From: Sorangium aterium
Lineage (GTDB): Bacteria > Myxococcota_A > Polyangia > Polyangiales > Polyangiaceae
NCBI RefSeq assembly: GCF_028368935.1
Contig: NZ_JAQNDK010000004.1
Span: 744,001-808,000, forward strand
Reading direction: 5' to 3'
DNA: 64,000 nt
This document shows positions 52,263 to 59,355 of this stretch, piece by piece. The notes beneath the pieces were generated by a model. The model was not told the DNA's origin. It saw only the letters and a program-made list of their open reading frames with translations, and did not search any database. A program made the position numbers and the translations under genes. Position 1 is the first letter of the stretch, and every line of letters begins with the position of its first letter.

Positions 52263-53326
52263 GAGAGGCCTCCTGAACGGACGAGCTCGCCCGTCGTCAC
52301 CATGCTCTGAAAGTCGCTGATCCGCGCGACCTGGTCGATCGAGATGCGGACGAACATCGCGCCGACCTCGTAGCCGCGGAGCGGCTCGATCGGCGCGCCC
52401 GCGGCGAGATCGACCACGGCGCGAGGCAGGTTCATCCCCGCAGCCACGCTCAGGTACACCCACGCAGGGAAGCGCGGGTTGACCTCGATGAGGTGATAGC
52501 GCCCGTGCGCGTCGCGCATCACCTCGACCTCGAAGGGGCCGCGCCACCTCGTCGCCTCCGCGAAGGCCTGCGCGATGCCGACGAGCTCGGGGTCGCGCAC
52601 GGTGATCCCGGCCCATCCCTTTCCCTTGTCGGTGAGGAGCATCTTTTTCATCGGCACGGCGCCGACGAGCCCGCCTTCCCCGTCGCCGACGGCCACCACA
52701 TCGAGCTCCTCCCCGGTCACGTGCTCCTGGACGAGGACCGGGAGGCCCCACTGGGCAATCACCTTGTAATAGGCCGACACCGCTTCATCGAAGGTCGTCG
52801 CCAGCGTCGCACCGTAGAACACGCCCTTCACGTGGAAGGGGTAAGGCACCCGCTCGTGGATGCGGAGGAGCTCGTCGGCGTCCGAGAGGGCCGCCGTGCG
52901 CGGGACCCGGATGCCGGCGCGGGCGCCGAGCGCGGCGAGGCTCGCCTTCGAGCGGAGATCGAGCTGCTCGCGCGTGGGCAAGCAGGTGCCGATCCCCATG
53001 GCGTGGAGCCGCGGCGCGATGTCGATGAACGAGGGCAGCTCGGCGTCGAGCGTCGGGATGATCACGTCGAGCCCGACCCGGCGGTGGACGTACTCGAGGC
53101 GGGACACGAACGCTTCCAGGCCCTGCGATGGATAGGGGATCATGAACACGTCGCTCACGATGTCGCCGGCGTACGCGCCGGGATCGAGCGCGTCGTACGC
53201 GAGGCCGACGATGCGGAGCGAGGCGTCGCCGCCCGCGCGGAGCGCCCGGATGACGCCCACGCCGGGCGCGGGGTTGTCGGTCGCGTTGAGGCCGGTGACG
53301 GCGATGGTGCGGGGCCTCGTCTTCAC
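52259..53326 (-). CDS. ATP-grasp ligase-like enzyme
   Basis: This 355-residue carbamoyl-phosphate-synthase-like ATP-grasp protein has an N-terminal Rossmann-type domain (TIAVTGLNATDNPAPGVGVI, LDVIIPTLDAELP), the ATP-grasp core (PYPFHVKGVFYGATLATTF, VLVQEHVTGEELDVVAVGDG) and the metal/ATP motif FEVEV...HLIEVNPRFPAW. The GTG start at 53324-53326 overlaps the PqqD-like stop (GTGA) and has GGAGG upstream. ATP-grasp enzymes join a carboxylate to an amine, thiol or phosphate through an acyl-phosphate. With the PqqD-like protein upstream, an amide-forming step on a peptide or amino acid is plausible but unproven. Confidence 0.87.
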   Translation of the reverse strand: MKTRPRTIAVTGLNATDNPAPGVGVIRALRAGGDASLRIVGLAYDALDPGAYAGDIVSDVFMIPYPSQGLEAFVSRLEYVHRRVGLDVIIPTLDAELPSFIDIAPRLHAMGIGTCLPTREQLDLRSKASLAALGARAGIRVPRTAALSDADELLRIHERVPYPFHVKGVFYGATLATTFDEAVSAYYKVIAQWGLPVLVQEHVTGEELDVVAVGDGEGGLVGAVPMKKMLLTDKGKGWAGITVRDPELVGIAQAFAEATRWRGPFEVEVMRDAHGRYHLIEVNPRFPAWVYLSVAAGMNLPRAVVDLAAGAPIEPLRGYEVGAMFVRISIDQVARISDFQSMVTTGELVRSGGLS

Positions 53327-53667
53327 TGGGCTCCCTCCGGCTCGGCGGAGATGAGGCCGTGTTGCCGGAGGAGCTCCACGAACTCGCCGACGTCGCGCGC
53401 CGGGTCGCCCCCGCGGATGTCGAAGCGCTCGCGGAGCCGGGCGGCGACCTCCTCGCGCGAGAGCCCGTCTTTCATGGCGTTGAGGGCGCACAGGCCGGTG
53501 GGATTGACGGTGAACGTCGCGCCCGACGCGGGATCGAACACGAATCCGGTGTCGCTGAGTGCAAGCTCTTTCAATCGCAGGATCGCGCTCACGCGAGCCT
53601 CCTCGTTCTCAAGGATGTTGGGCGCGCCGATCGTGACGACGCACGCGCCGCCGTCCCCGGGGCGCAC
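53323..53667 (-). CDS. PqqD-like (RRE-fold) small protein
   Basis: This 114-residue protein has the PqqD pattern: three strands (ILRLKELALSDTGFVFDPASG, then ATFTVNPTGLCALNAM) followed by helices (SREEVAARLRERFDI, DPARDVGEFVELLRQHGLIS). In RiPP systems this fold is the recognition element that binds a leader peptide. The start is GTG at 53667 with GGAG 8 nt upstream, preceded by about 250 bp that include repeats. It heads the coupled operon. No radical-SAM partner is present, unlike PQQ synthesis; many PqqD-like proteins serve other pathways. Confidence 0.8.
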   Translation of the reverse strand: MRPGDGGACVVTIGAPNILENEEARVSAILRLKELALSDTGFVFDPASGATFTVNPTGLCALNAMKDGLSREEVAARLRERFDIRGGDPARDVGEFVELLRQHGLISAEPEGAQ

Positions 53668-53742
53668 CTCGGCTGCTCCGGCGCGTGGCGTGAATGGCGG
53701 GCCGCGCGGCGCTTCAGGCGCGGCTGCCTGCCCTCCTTGTGC

Positions 53743-53907
53743 TCATCGGGGGCGAACGTGAGTCAAACAATTTGACGGCGCCTCGCCCGCAACGCCGAGG
53801 GCCGGACGTGGGCGGCCCTTGTAGAGCGACGGTGCGATCGTGTCGGCGTCTCCCTCGTTCCAGCGCAGATAGGCAACCGCGCGGCGGGTCTGGTCGTAGG
53901 CGTGCAC
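53743..53907 (-). CDS. Possible 54-residue small protein upstream of the PqqD-like gene
   Basis: A GTG-started frame reads VHAYDQTRRAVAYLRWNEGD, then ADTIAPSLYKGRPRP, and ends near NCLTHVRPR, 75 bp before the PqqD-like gene. The composition is unlike the Ala/Arg-rich noise of neighbouring frames and it contains one Cys. The ribosome site is weak (GGTGG) and the frame runs back into the repeat array, so it may be a remnant. A precursor-peptide role is a guess from position only. Confidence 0.25.
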   Translation of the reverse strand: MHAYDQTRRAVAYLRWNEGDADTIAPSLYKGRPRPALGVAGEAPSNCLTHVRPR

Positions 53908-53923
53908 AGGCCACCAGCTGGGC

Positions 53924-54142
53924 GCGCAGAGGGTTGCCGGGGCCGCGCAGGAGCCACTCGAACGTACGATAGGACACCAAAGCGGATGCGCAGGAGGGTT
54001 GCCGGGGCCGCGCAGGAGCCACTCGATCGTACGATAGGACACAGAAATGGGTGCGCAGGAGGGTCGCCAGGGCTGCGCAGGAGGGTCGCCGGGGCTGCGC
54101 AGGAGGGCCACGGGACCGCGCAGCAGGACCGCCGGGGCTGCG
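53924..54142. repeat. Composite degenerate repeat array
   Basis: Units of about 22 bp (GCGCAGGAGGGTCGCCGGGG type) begin at 53924, 53988, 54053, 54075, 54097 and 54118. The first two are followed by an inserted block of about 43 bp containing CACTCGA(A/T)CGTACGATAGGACAC. The long units are about 65 bp apart and nearly identical. There is no CRISPR-like spacer structure. The array ends 8 bp before the insertion sequence. Confidence 0.85.
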
Positions 54143-54150
54143 TAGTGTAC

Positions 54151-55639
54151 GAGCGGAGCCCTGGTAACACTTCTGACCGGGAGCTGCGGTGACACTTCCT
54201 TGAGCTACAGGCCCATGCTCCGGGAGGACTGGAAACAGGGACCGGATCCTCGTCGGCGCGACACGCTCGCCGCGCTTTCTCGGACCGCCTGGATCTATAC
54301 ACGAACCGCTCCCCGTGGTCGCGGTACACACGAGCCTCTTCTCACGATCCGGCGTGAGTTCGCGCAGGTCACCGCGCCCTGGCCAGCTGAAGCTCCTTGT
54401 TCTTCAGGGTGACCTGCGCGAGCAGAACCGGGCCGTAGTACAGCTCCCAGACGTCATCGGCGCTCGGAATCAGCCCCACGGGCTCGCCGGCGAGCAGTGA
54501 GGAGACGGTGGTCTGCGCGCCCCCGAACAGCATCCGTCCTTGGTCGTCAAGGCGTCGAATGGCCATCGTGTCCGGGTACTCCGGCGACGAGGGCTTGCTC
54601 GGCATCGAGCGGCGCGAGGGCGTGTAGCGCGAAGCCGGCGTCCTCTGGCCGAGCGCCTCGTGCGGACGCTGATCATTGTACTCGTGCCGAAACCGATCGA
54701 AGACGCGCTGCTGCGCTGCCAAGTTGGCTTCTGGCGGCGATGTCGCCTCCGCCTTCAACGTCTTGTGCATTCGCTCGTGGCGGCCGTTCTGCTGCGGCTT
54801 ACCGGGCTCGATCCGCTCGGGATGAATGCCGAGCTTGATCCAGCTGACCGAGAGCGCCGAGAGCCCACCGATGCCAATCGTGGCGAACGGCGGCCCGTTA
54901 TCGGAGCGGATGCGGTGCGGCAGCCCGAACTCGCGGAACGCGCGCTCGAAGTGCGGCCGCACCGAGGCCTCGTCCGGCTTCGCCACGCCCTCGCACTTGA
55001 GCAGGTACCGCGACGCCTGGTCCGTCAACGTCAGCGGGTGGCAGCGCGTCCTGTCGCCGAGCGCGAAGTGCCCTTTGAAATCGGCGCACCACGTGTCATT
55101 CGGCTGCTCGGCTGGAGCCAGCGGCGACGGCATCGCGGTCGTCGGCGTCACTACGCGGCGCCGACGGGGCCGGATCAGCCCGTGCTTCTTGAGCAACTCG
55201 CCGATGGTGCTCGTTGCTGGCAGCCCCTCGACGCCCAGGCTCTCCAGCCGCGCACGCAGCTTCTTCGGCCCCCACGTGGGGCGCTCCTTCCGCAGCTCGA
55301 TCAGCGCGTCGATGAGCGCCGCTGGCGTCGCATGCGGGAACGAGCGCGCCACGGGCCGCCGCTCCTCCAGCCCGCTCGGTCCGGCCTGCTCGTAGCGCTC
55401 CACCCACTTGTACCCCGTCTTCCGGCTGATGCCGAACCGCCGGCACAGCTCCGCGAACGTCTCGTCCGACTCGTTGACCTGCGCGATGAATCGAAGCCTC
55501 TCGTCCACTGAACATGTCTCTTTCCAGGGCACCGGCGCTCCTCCGTCGCCGGTCCTCTACGACATGTGTCACCTAAGCTCCCGGTCCGTCCGGGTGCTAC
55601 CCAGGCTCCCGGTCTGAACCGTTACCCAGGCCACCGGTC
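54151..55639 (-). mobile_element. IS481-family insertion sequence
   Basis: An element of about 1.49 kb has one transposase gene and imperfect inverted ends. The left end (CTGGTAACACTTCTGACCGG at 54161-54180, then GAGC...GGTGACAC) matches the reverse complement of the right end (55629 down to 55594: TGGGTAACGGTTCAGACCGG). An outer pair (GAGCGGAGCC at 54151 and GACCGGTGGC ending at 55639) extends the match. A further internal copy of GACCGGGAGC lies at 55584-55575. No clear target duplication is seen, so the exact edges are uncertain by several bases. Confidence 0.85.
54369..55532 (-). CDS. IS481-family DDE transposase
   Basis: This 387-residue transposase has an N-terminal helix-turn-helix (FAELCRRFGISRKTGYKWVE), a second winged segment (LLKKHGLIRPRRRR) and the rve integrase core with the DDE triad: Asp in WCADFKGHF, Asp in IRSDNGPPF and Glu in NGRHERMHKTLK. 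It is full length with no frameshift, so the element may be active. The start is GTG at 55530-55532 with GGAGGAG upstream. Confidence 0.93.
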   Translation of the reverse strand: MPWKETCSVDERLRFIAQVNESDETFAELCRRFGISRKTGYKWVERYEQAGPSGLEERRPVARSFPHATPAALIDALIELRKERPTWGPKKLRARLESLGVEGLPATSTIGELLKKHGLIRPRRRRVVTPTTAMPSPLAPAEQPNDTWCADFKGHFALGDRTRCHPLTLTDQASRYLLKCEGVAKPDEASVRPHFERAFREFGLPHRIRSDNGPPFATIGIGGLSALSVSWIKLGIHPERIEPGKPQQNGRHERMHKTLKAEATSPPEANLAAQQRVFDRFRHEYNDQRPHEALGQRTPASRYTPSRRSMPSKPSSPEYPDTMAIRRLDDQGRMLFGGAQTTVSSLLAGEPVGLIPSADDVWELYYGPVLLAQVTLKNKELQLARAR

Positions 55640-56002
55640 CGTACCGTGAGAGGAATGGCCATCAGCACGAGGGCCTTCACGATGGCTGGTGTGGGCTGCC
55701 TTCGCAGCCGTTACCTGTTCGGCTGTGGCGTTGTCACCGCCGGTGTGGTTCGGTTTGTCCCTCGGGACCCATGGACCATCGGTTCCCCCACCGAGCCGCT
55801 TCTCGGTGTTGGCGCACGGCTCGGCAGCGAGTGGCCCTTCTCGGACCGGTGGTCCGCATACGGGTATGCCGAAGCGGCTTGGCTCGTCGCGGATGCGTTT
55901 CTTCAACGCCAGCGAGATGGAAGCGAAACGCCTGCAGCCCGCCGTTGGTCGTCACCACCGCTCGGAGCCACGTTTGGCTTCGGTATCACGACGACGTACT
56001 GA
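55640..56002 (+). pseudogene. 3' fragment of an outer-membrane barrel-like gene
   Basis: Right of the insertion sequence, a frame ending at 56002 reads LLGVGARLGSEWPFSDRWSA, then YGYAEAAWLVADAFLQ, and finishes PPLGATFGFGITTTY, like the last strands of a barrel. The neighbouring frame just upstream reads PVWFGLSLGTHGPSVPPPSR, also in style with such proteins, so there may be a frameshift near 55800. No matching 5' part is seen left of the insertion sequence, which implies deletion as well as insertion. Confidence 0.5.
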
Positions 56003-56139
56003 ACAAGCTCGCACGACCCTGAAACTTTCGAACGCAACATGATAATTCTCGGAGGTAAGCCGGAATGAGCTCCGTAGCTCGCTTTCTCGTCATGCATGTC
56101 CGTTGCCAGCAGAGACCAGTATCCGATAGATTGTTTGGT

Positions 56140-57279
56140 ATGCGCGTCTTCTCCTGGTTCATCGTGGGATCATTCTTCTTGGCGGGCTGCGAGAGCGGAG
56201 CGACCGTCTACGGCCCCTGTCAGCCGTCGGAATATGGTCTCCCAGGCTGCCCGTATCCCGAGGAAGGCGGCGGCGGGGCCGGCGGCGAAGGTGGGGCCGG
56301 CGGAGCTGGCGGCGAAGGCGGGGCTGGCGGCGCGGGCGGCGGCGATGAAACCGCCTGCGCCGGTGACTGCGTCGCGCCTGCGCCGCTCGGCTGGTTCGGC
56401 CCGGCGCTCCTCTGGTACGGCCCGCCGGACCAGGCGCCGGATTGCCCCGCCGCCGCGCCGAACGTCGGCTACCAGGGCTTCGCCGATCTGGCGCCGGTGC
56501 CGCTCGCCTGCGCGGCGTGCCTGTGCGATCCCCCTGCTGCGGCTTCGTGCGAGCTCCCGCTGGATTGGTCCGCATACGCTGCAACGTGTGCTGTCACTGT
56601 CCCCGGCACCGCCGTGACCTCCTTCGCCGCCCCCGAAGGCTGGGACGGCACCTGCACCGCCGTGAACGCGATCCCCGCAGGCCAGGACTGCGGCGGGCAG
56701 CCGTGCGTGCAGTGGCTCTCGATCGACGCGCCGGCCGTGGTGGTTCCCTCGGCCTGCACGCCCAGGGTGGACGAGCCCCCGCCGCCGGCTCGCCTCGATC
56801 CGTGGCAGACCCGGGCGCTCGCCTGCGTGCCCGGCGCCTACACGGAGTGCGCAAGCGATCGGAGCACCTGCATGCCCACGCCAGGGCAGCCCGGGGTCCC
56901 GCCGCCTGGCGGCTTCTTGACGTGCATCTTCCACGAGGGCGACGTGACGTGCGAGGCCCCCTACCTGGACAGGCACGTCTTCTACGGCGGCGCCGAGGAC
57001 ACGCGCGGTTGCTCCGAGTGCGGCTGCGGGGAGCCGGAGGGCGCGTCGTGCACCGTCATGGCCTCCGTCTACAGTGACGGCGCATGCGGGGCGTTGCTTG
57101 TGTCGGCCGTCGTGAGCTCGACGACGCCGTTCTGCGGGGTCACGCCGCCCGGCGTCGCCCTCGGCAGCAAATCGGCGGAGGTCGTCGCCGTGGATCCCGG
57201 CGGCTGCGCCTCGAGCGGCGGCGAGCCGCTCGGCGAGCTGCTGCCGGCCGAGCCGTCGACCTTCTGCTGCCAGGCATAG
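56140..57279 (+). CDS. Cys-rich surface lipoprotein of unknown function
   Basis: This 379-residue protein starts at ATG 56140 with a lipobox (FFLAGC) and a Gly/Glu/Ala linker (GGAGGEGGAGGAGG-like). About 300 residues with some 24 Cys follow, in spaced pairs (CAACLCDPPAAASCEL, CVPGAYTECASDRSTCMP, GCSECGCGEPEGASC). The pattern suggests several small disulfide-knotted units on the cell surface. It belongs to a type often seen in Sorangium-like genomes; no function is known. Earlier starts have no signal peptide. Confidence 0.78.
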   Translation: MRVFSWFIVGSFFLAGCESGATVYGPCQPSEYGLPGCPYPEEGGGGAGGEGGAGGAGGEGGAGGAGGGDETACAGDCVAPAPLGWFGPALLWYGPPDQAPDCPAAAPNVGYQGFADLAPVPLACAACLCDPPAAASCELPLDWSAYAATCAVTVPGTAVTSFAAPEGWDGTCTAVNAIPAGQDCGGQPCVQWLSIDAPAVVVPSACTPRVDEPPPPARLDPWQTRALACVPGAYTECASDRSTCMPTPGQPGVPPPGGFLTCIFHEGDVTCEAPYLDRHVFYGGAEDTRGCSECGCGEPEGASCTVMASVYSDGACGALLVSAVVSSTTPFCGVTPPGVALGSKSAEVVAVDPGGCASSGGEPLGELLPAEPSTFCCQA

Positions 57280-57345
57280 GGGCCCACGCGGGTACCGCCG
57301 CGAACCCTGATGGCGGTCTTGTTCTTTGTGAACCAGGAGAAGGCC

Positions 57346-57420
57346 ATGTCAAAGAAGCTCTTCCCGCGCGTTGCAGCACTGTCGTTCATCGGAGCTCTCG
57401 GTGCGCTGGTCGATGATTGA
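57346..57420 (+). CDS. Very small ORF with strong ribosome site (24 residues)
   Basis: ATG at 57346 is preceded by AGGAGAAGG, one of the best ribosome sites in the window. The product (MSKKLFPRVAALSFIGALGA then LVDD) is a positively charged start plus a hydrophobic segment, that is, a signal peptide that stops at TGA. It is either a truncated exported-protein gene or a small membrane peptide. Confidence 0.35.
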   Translation: MSKKLFPRVAALSFIGALGALVDD

Positions 57421-57619
57421 GTCGCAAGGTAGCGACCCTGCCGCAGTGGACCCGGCGCTCTTACACGAGTATGCACCCATCGTCTGGGAGCAGGCATAGC
57501 AGCGGGTCGAGGGCCTCGATCCATCGACGGTCGAGCTGGCGAAGATTCGGCATCAAGGAAGATTGCGTCGACAAATGGGACTTCGGGTCAATGAATTGGA
57601 TGGCGCCTCGCGAAAAGGA

Positions 57620-58615
57620 TCAGCGCTCGGCAGCGCCCTCGGCGCGGGCGCGCAGCCGGGCGGCATAGACGCTGTCGCCGTGGCGTGAGAGGAAGTCGTC
57701 GATCGCGGCCCGCTCGTCGCTCTCGCGCCCGAGCTGGCGCAGGGCCTCGACGCGGCCGTAGCGCGCCTCGACGCCGAGCCCGCCGCGCCCGGACGCGAGG
57801 TAACGCTCGAAATAGCCGAGGGCCGTGGCGGGATCTCCGCCCGAGAGCGAGAGCCGGCCGAGCGACACGAGCGCGACGCGCGCCTCCGGGCTGCCCGGAT
57901 GGCGCGCGAGCAGCGCGAGGTACGCGGCCGACGCATCGGCGTCGCGGCCGGCGGCGAGCGCCAGCTGCGCGTCGCGCAGCAGCTCGTCGGCGCTCGGACC
58001 GGGGCGCGCCTCGCCGCGGTGGCCCTCGCGCGCTGTCCCTGCCCTCGGAGCGGCCGCCGCGCCGGCAGCCTCCACCACGCCCGCGACGGGCGGCTCCTTC
58101 GGCGCGGGCGCCGTGGCGGCGGGCTGGATGTCGAGGGAGCGCGGCGGCGCCTCGATCCCGGCGCTGGCCTGCGCGGGCGCCGCGTCTGGCGCGCGCGGGG
58201 GCGGGGGCGCCACGTCGCGGCGGCTCATGAGCTCGGCCGCGAGCGCGGCCAGGATTGTCGCCGCGAGCGCGACGCCGGCGAAGGTGCCCGCGATCCCGCG
58301 GCGCACGATCGCGCGCCGCCTGGGGCGCTCCTCTGGCGCAGGGACGCGCTGCGCCCCGGCCTCGTCGGCGATCTGCGCGAGGATCCGCGCGGCCAGGGCG
58401 TCGTCGTCCACGGGGCCGGAAGCCCCGCCGCGCCGCGCGCCGAGCCGGCCGAGGTCGGCCCAGAGCGCGGCTTCGTCGGCGAGCTCCGGGTGAGCCTCCT
58501 CGTAGCGGCTGCGGAACGCGGCGTCCTCGGGCCCGATCGGCGCCCCGCGACCTTCGGCTGCGACGATCGCGATCCAGCGCTCCTCGTCCGAGGCATGGGC
58601 CATGGTGGTCTTCAC
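57620..58615 (-). CDS. Anti-sigma-like membrane protein with TPR-type C-terminus
   Basis: This 331-residue protein has a cytoplasmic domain of about 105 residues (DEERWIAIVAAEGRGAPIGPED, LADEAALWADLGRLG), a TM helix at about 108-130 (IAGTFAGVALAATILAALAAE) and a Pro/Ala linker. The TPR-like periplasmic domain follows (LLRDAQLALAAGRDADASAAYLALLARHPGS and more). The GTG start overlaps the sigma gene stop (GTGA at 58612-58615); an ATG four codons in is the alternative. It has the same plan as the protein at 29590-30504. It probably controls the ECF sigma encoded just upstream. Confidence 0.78.
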   Translation of the reverse strand: MKTTMAHASDEERWIAIVAAEGRGAPIGPEDAAFRSRYEEAHPELADEAALWADLGRLGARRGGASGPVDDDALAARILAQIADEAGAQRVPAPEERPRRRAIVRRGIAGTFAGVALAATILAALAAELMSRRDVAPPPPRAPDAAPAQASAGIEAPPRSLDIQPAATAPAPKEPPVAGVVEAAGAAAAPRAGTAREGHRGEARPGPSADELLRDAQLALAAGRDADASAAYLALLARHPGSPEARVALVSLGRLSLSGGDPATALGYFERYLASGRGGLGVEARYGRVEALRQLGRESDERAAIDDFLSRHGDSVYAARLRARAEGAAER

Positions 58616-59229
58616 GGCGATCTCCTCCGGCCGACGGCGATGTCCTGCCGGACCCGCTTTCGCAGGGCGGCGATCCCGAGGCGCAGGCGGCTGCGCACGG
58701 TGTCCGGGCTGACGTCGGTCATCTCGGCGATCTCATCGACGGTGTGTTCGAGCGCGTGGTGCAGGATGAGCGCCTCGCGCTGGGCTTCGGGCAGCTCCCC
58801 CAGGTAATCGCGCACGTGGCGGGGGAGCGCCTCCTGGGCGCTCCCGCGCGACGACGCCGGGACCTCCTCGGCGTCCGACAGGTCGCCTGCGATGGGGGCG
58901 TCGCGCCGCCGCACGGCGCGGAGGTACCGCAGCACGGTCCGCACGGCGATGCGCCGCGCCCAGCCCTCGATGGCGGCCTCGCCGCGGTACGCGGGCGCGG
59001 CCCTCAGGATGGCGAGCGTCGCCAGCTGCGCGGCGTCGTCCGCGTCGGCCGAGCGCCGCAGGAACGCCTGCGCGACCTGACGGACGCCCGGGAGGAGCCT
59101 GGCCACGAGCCACGCCTGGGCCGCGGGATCACCCGCCCCGGCGCGGCGGGTCCGCTCGAGATCGATGGAGGAGACGAGGGGACCTTCGGCCTGGTGAGCG
59201 CGCGACCCCTCCGTCACGCGCACACTCAT
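58612..59229 (-). CDS. ECF-family sigma factor (second triad)
   Basis: This 205-residue protein has region 2 (LLPGVRQVAQAFLRRSADAD, DAAQLATLAILRAAPAYRG, AIEGWARRIAVRTVLRYLRA) and region 4 (LGELPEAQREALILHHALEHTV, DEIAEMTDVSPDTVRSRLRLGIAALRKRV). ATG 59229 is used; the frame is open to 59256. It is followed by the coupled anti-sigma-like gene and preceded on the same strand by a barrel-like gene, 126 bp away. The gene order differs from the first triad, where the barrel gene is last. Confidence 0.88.
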   Translation of the reverse strand: MSVRVTEGSRAHQAEGPLVSSIDLERTRRAGAGDPAAQAWLVARLLPGVRQVAQAFLRRSADADDAAQLATLAILRAAPAYRGEAAIEGWARRIAVRTVLRYLRAVRRRDAPIAGDLSDAEEVPASSRGSAQEALPRHVRDYLGELPEAQREALILHHALEHTVDEIAEMTDVSPDTVRSRLRLGIAALRKRVRQDIAVGRRRSP

Positions 59230-59355
59230 GAGGAGAGCCTGTCCATCCACGACCACGGTGACCCTGTGCCTCCCGCGGGCACGATCGAGTCATTTTTTAT
59301 AGGGTGGCCCGGAGCGACGGCGGCCCGGCGCAGCGAGAGCGCGCCGCGCCCGCCG

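Noticed and set aside
53323-53667. PQQ biosynthesis (pqqD)
   Set aside because: There is no pqqA, B, C or E homologue; the neighbours are an ATP-grasp enzyme and a decarboxylase, so only the fold is shared.
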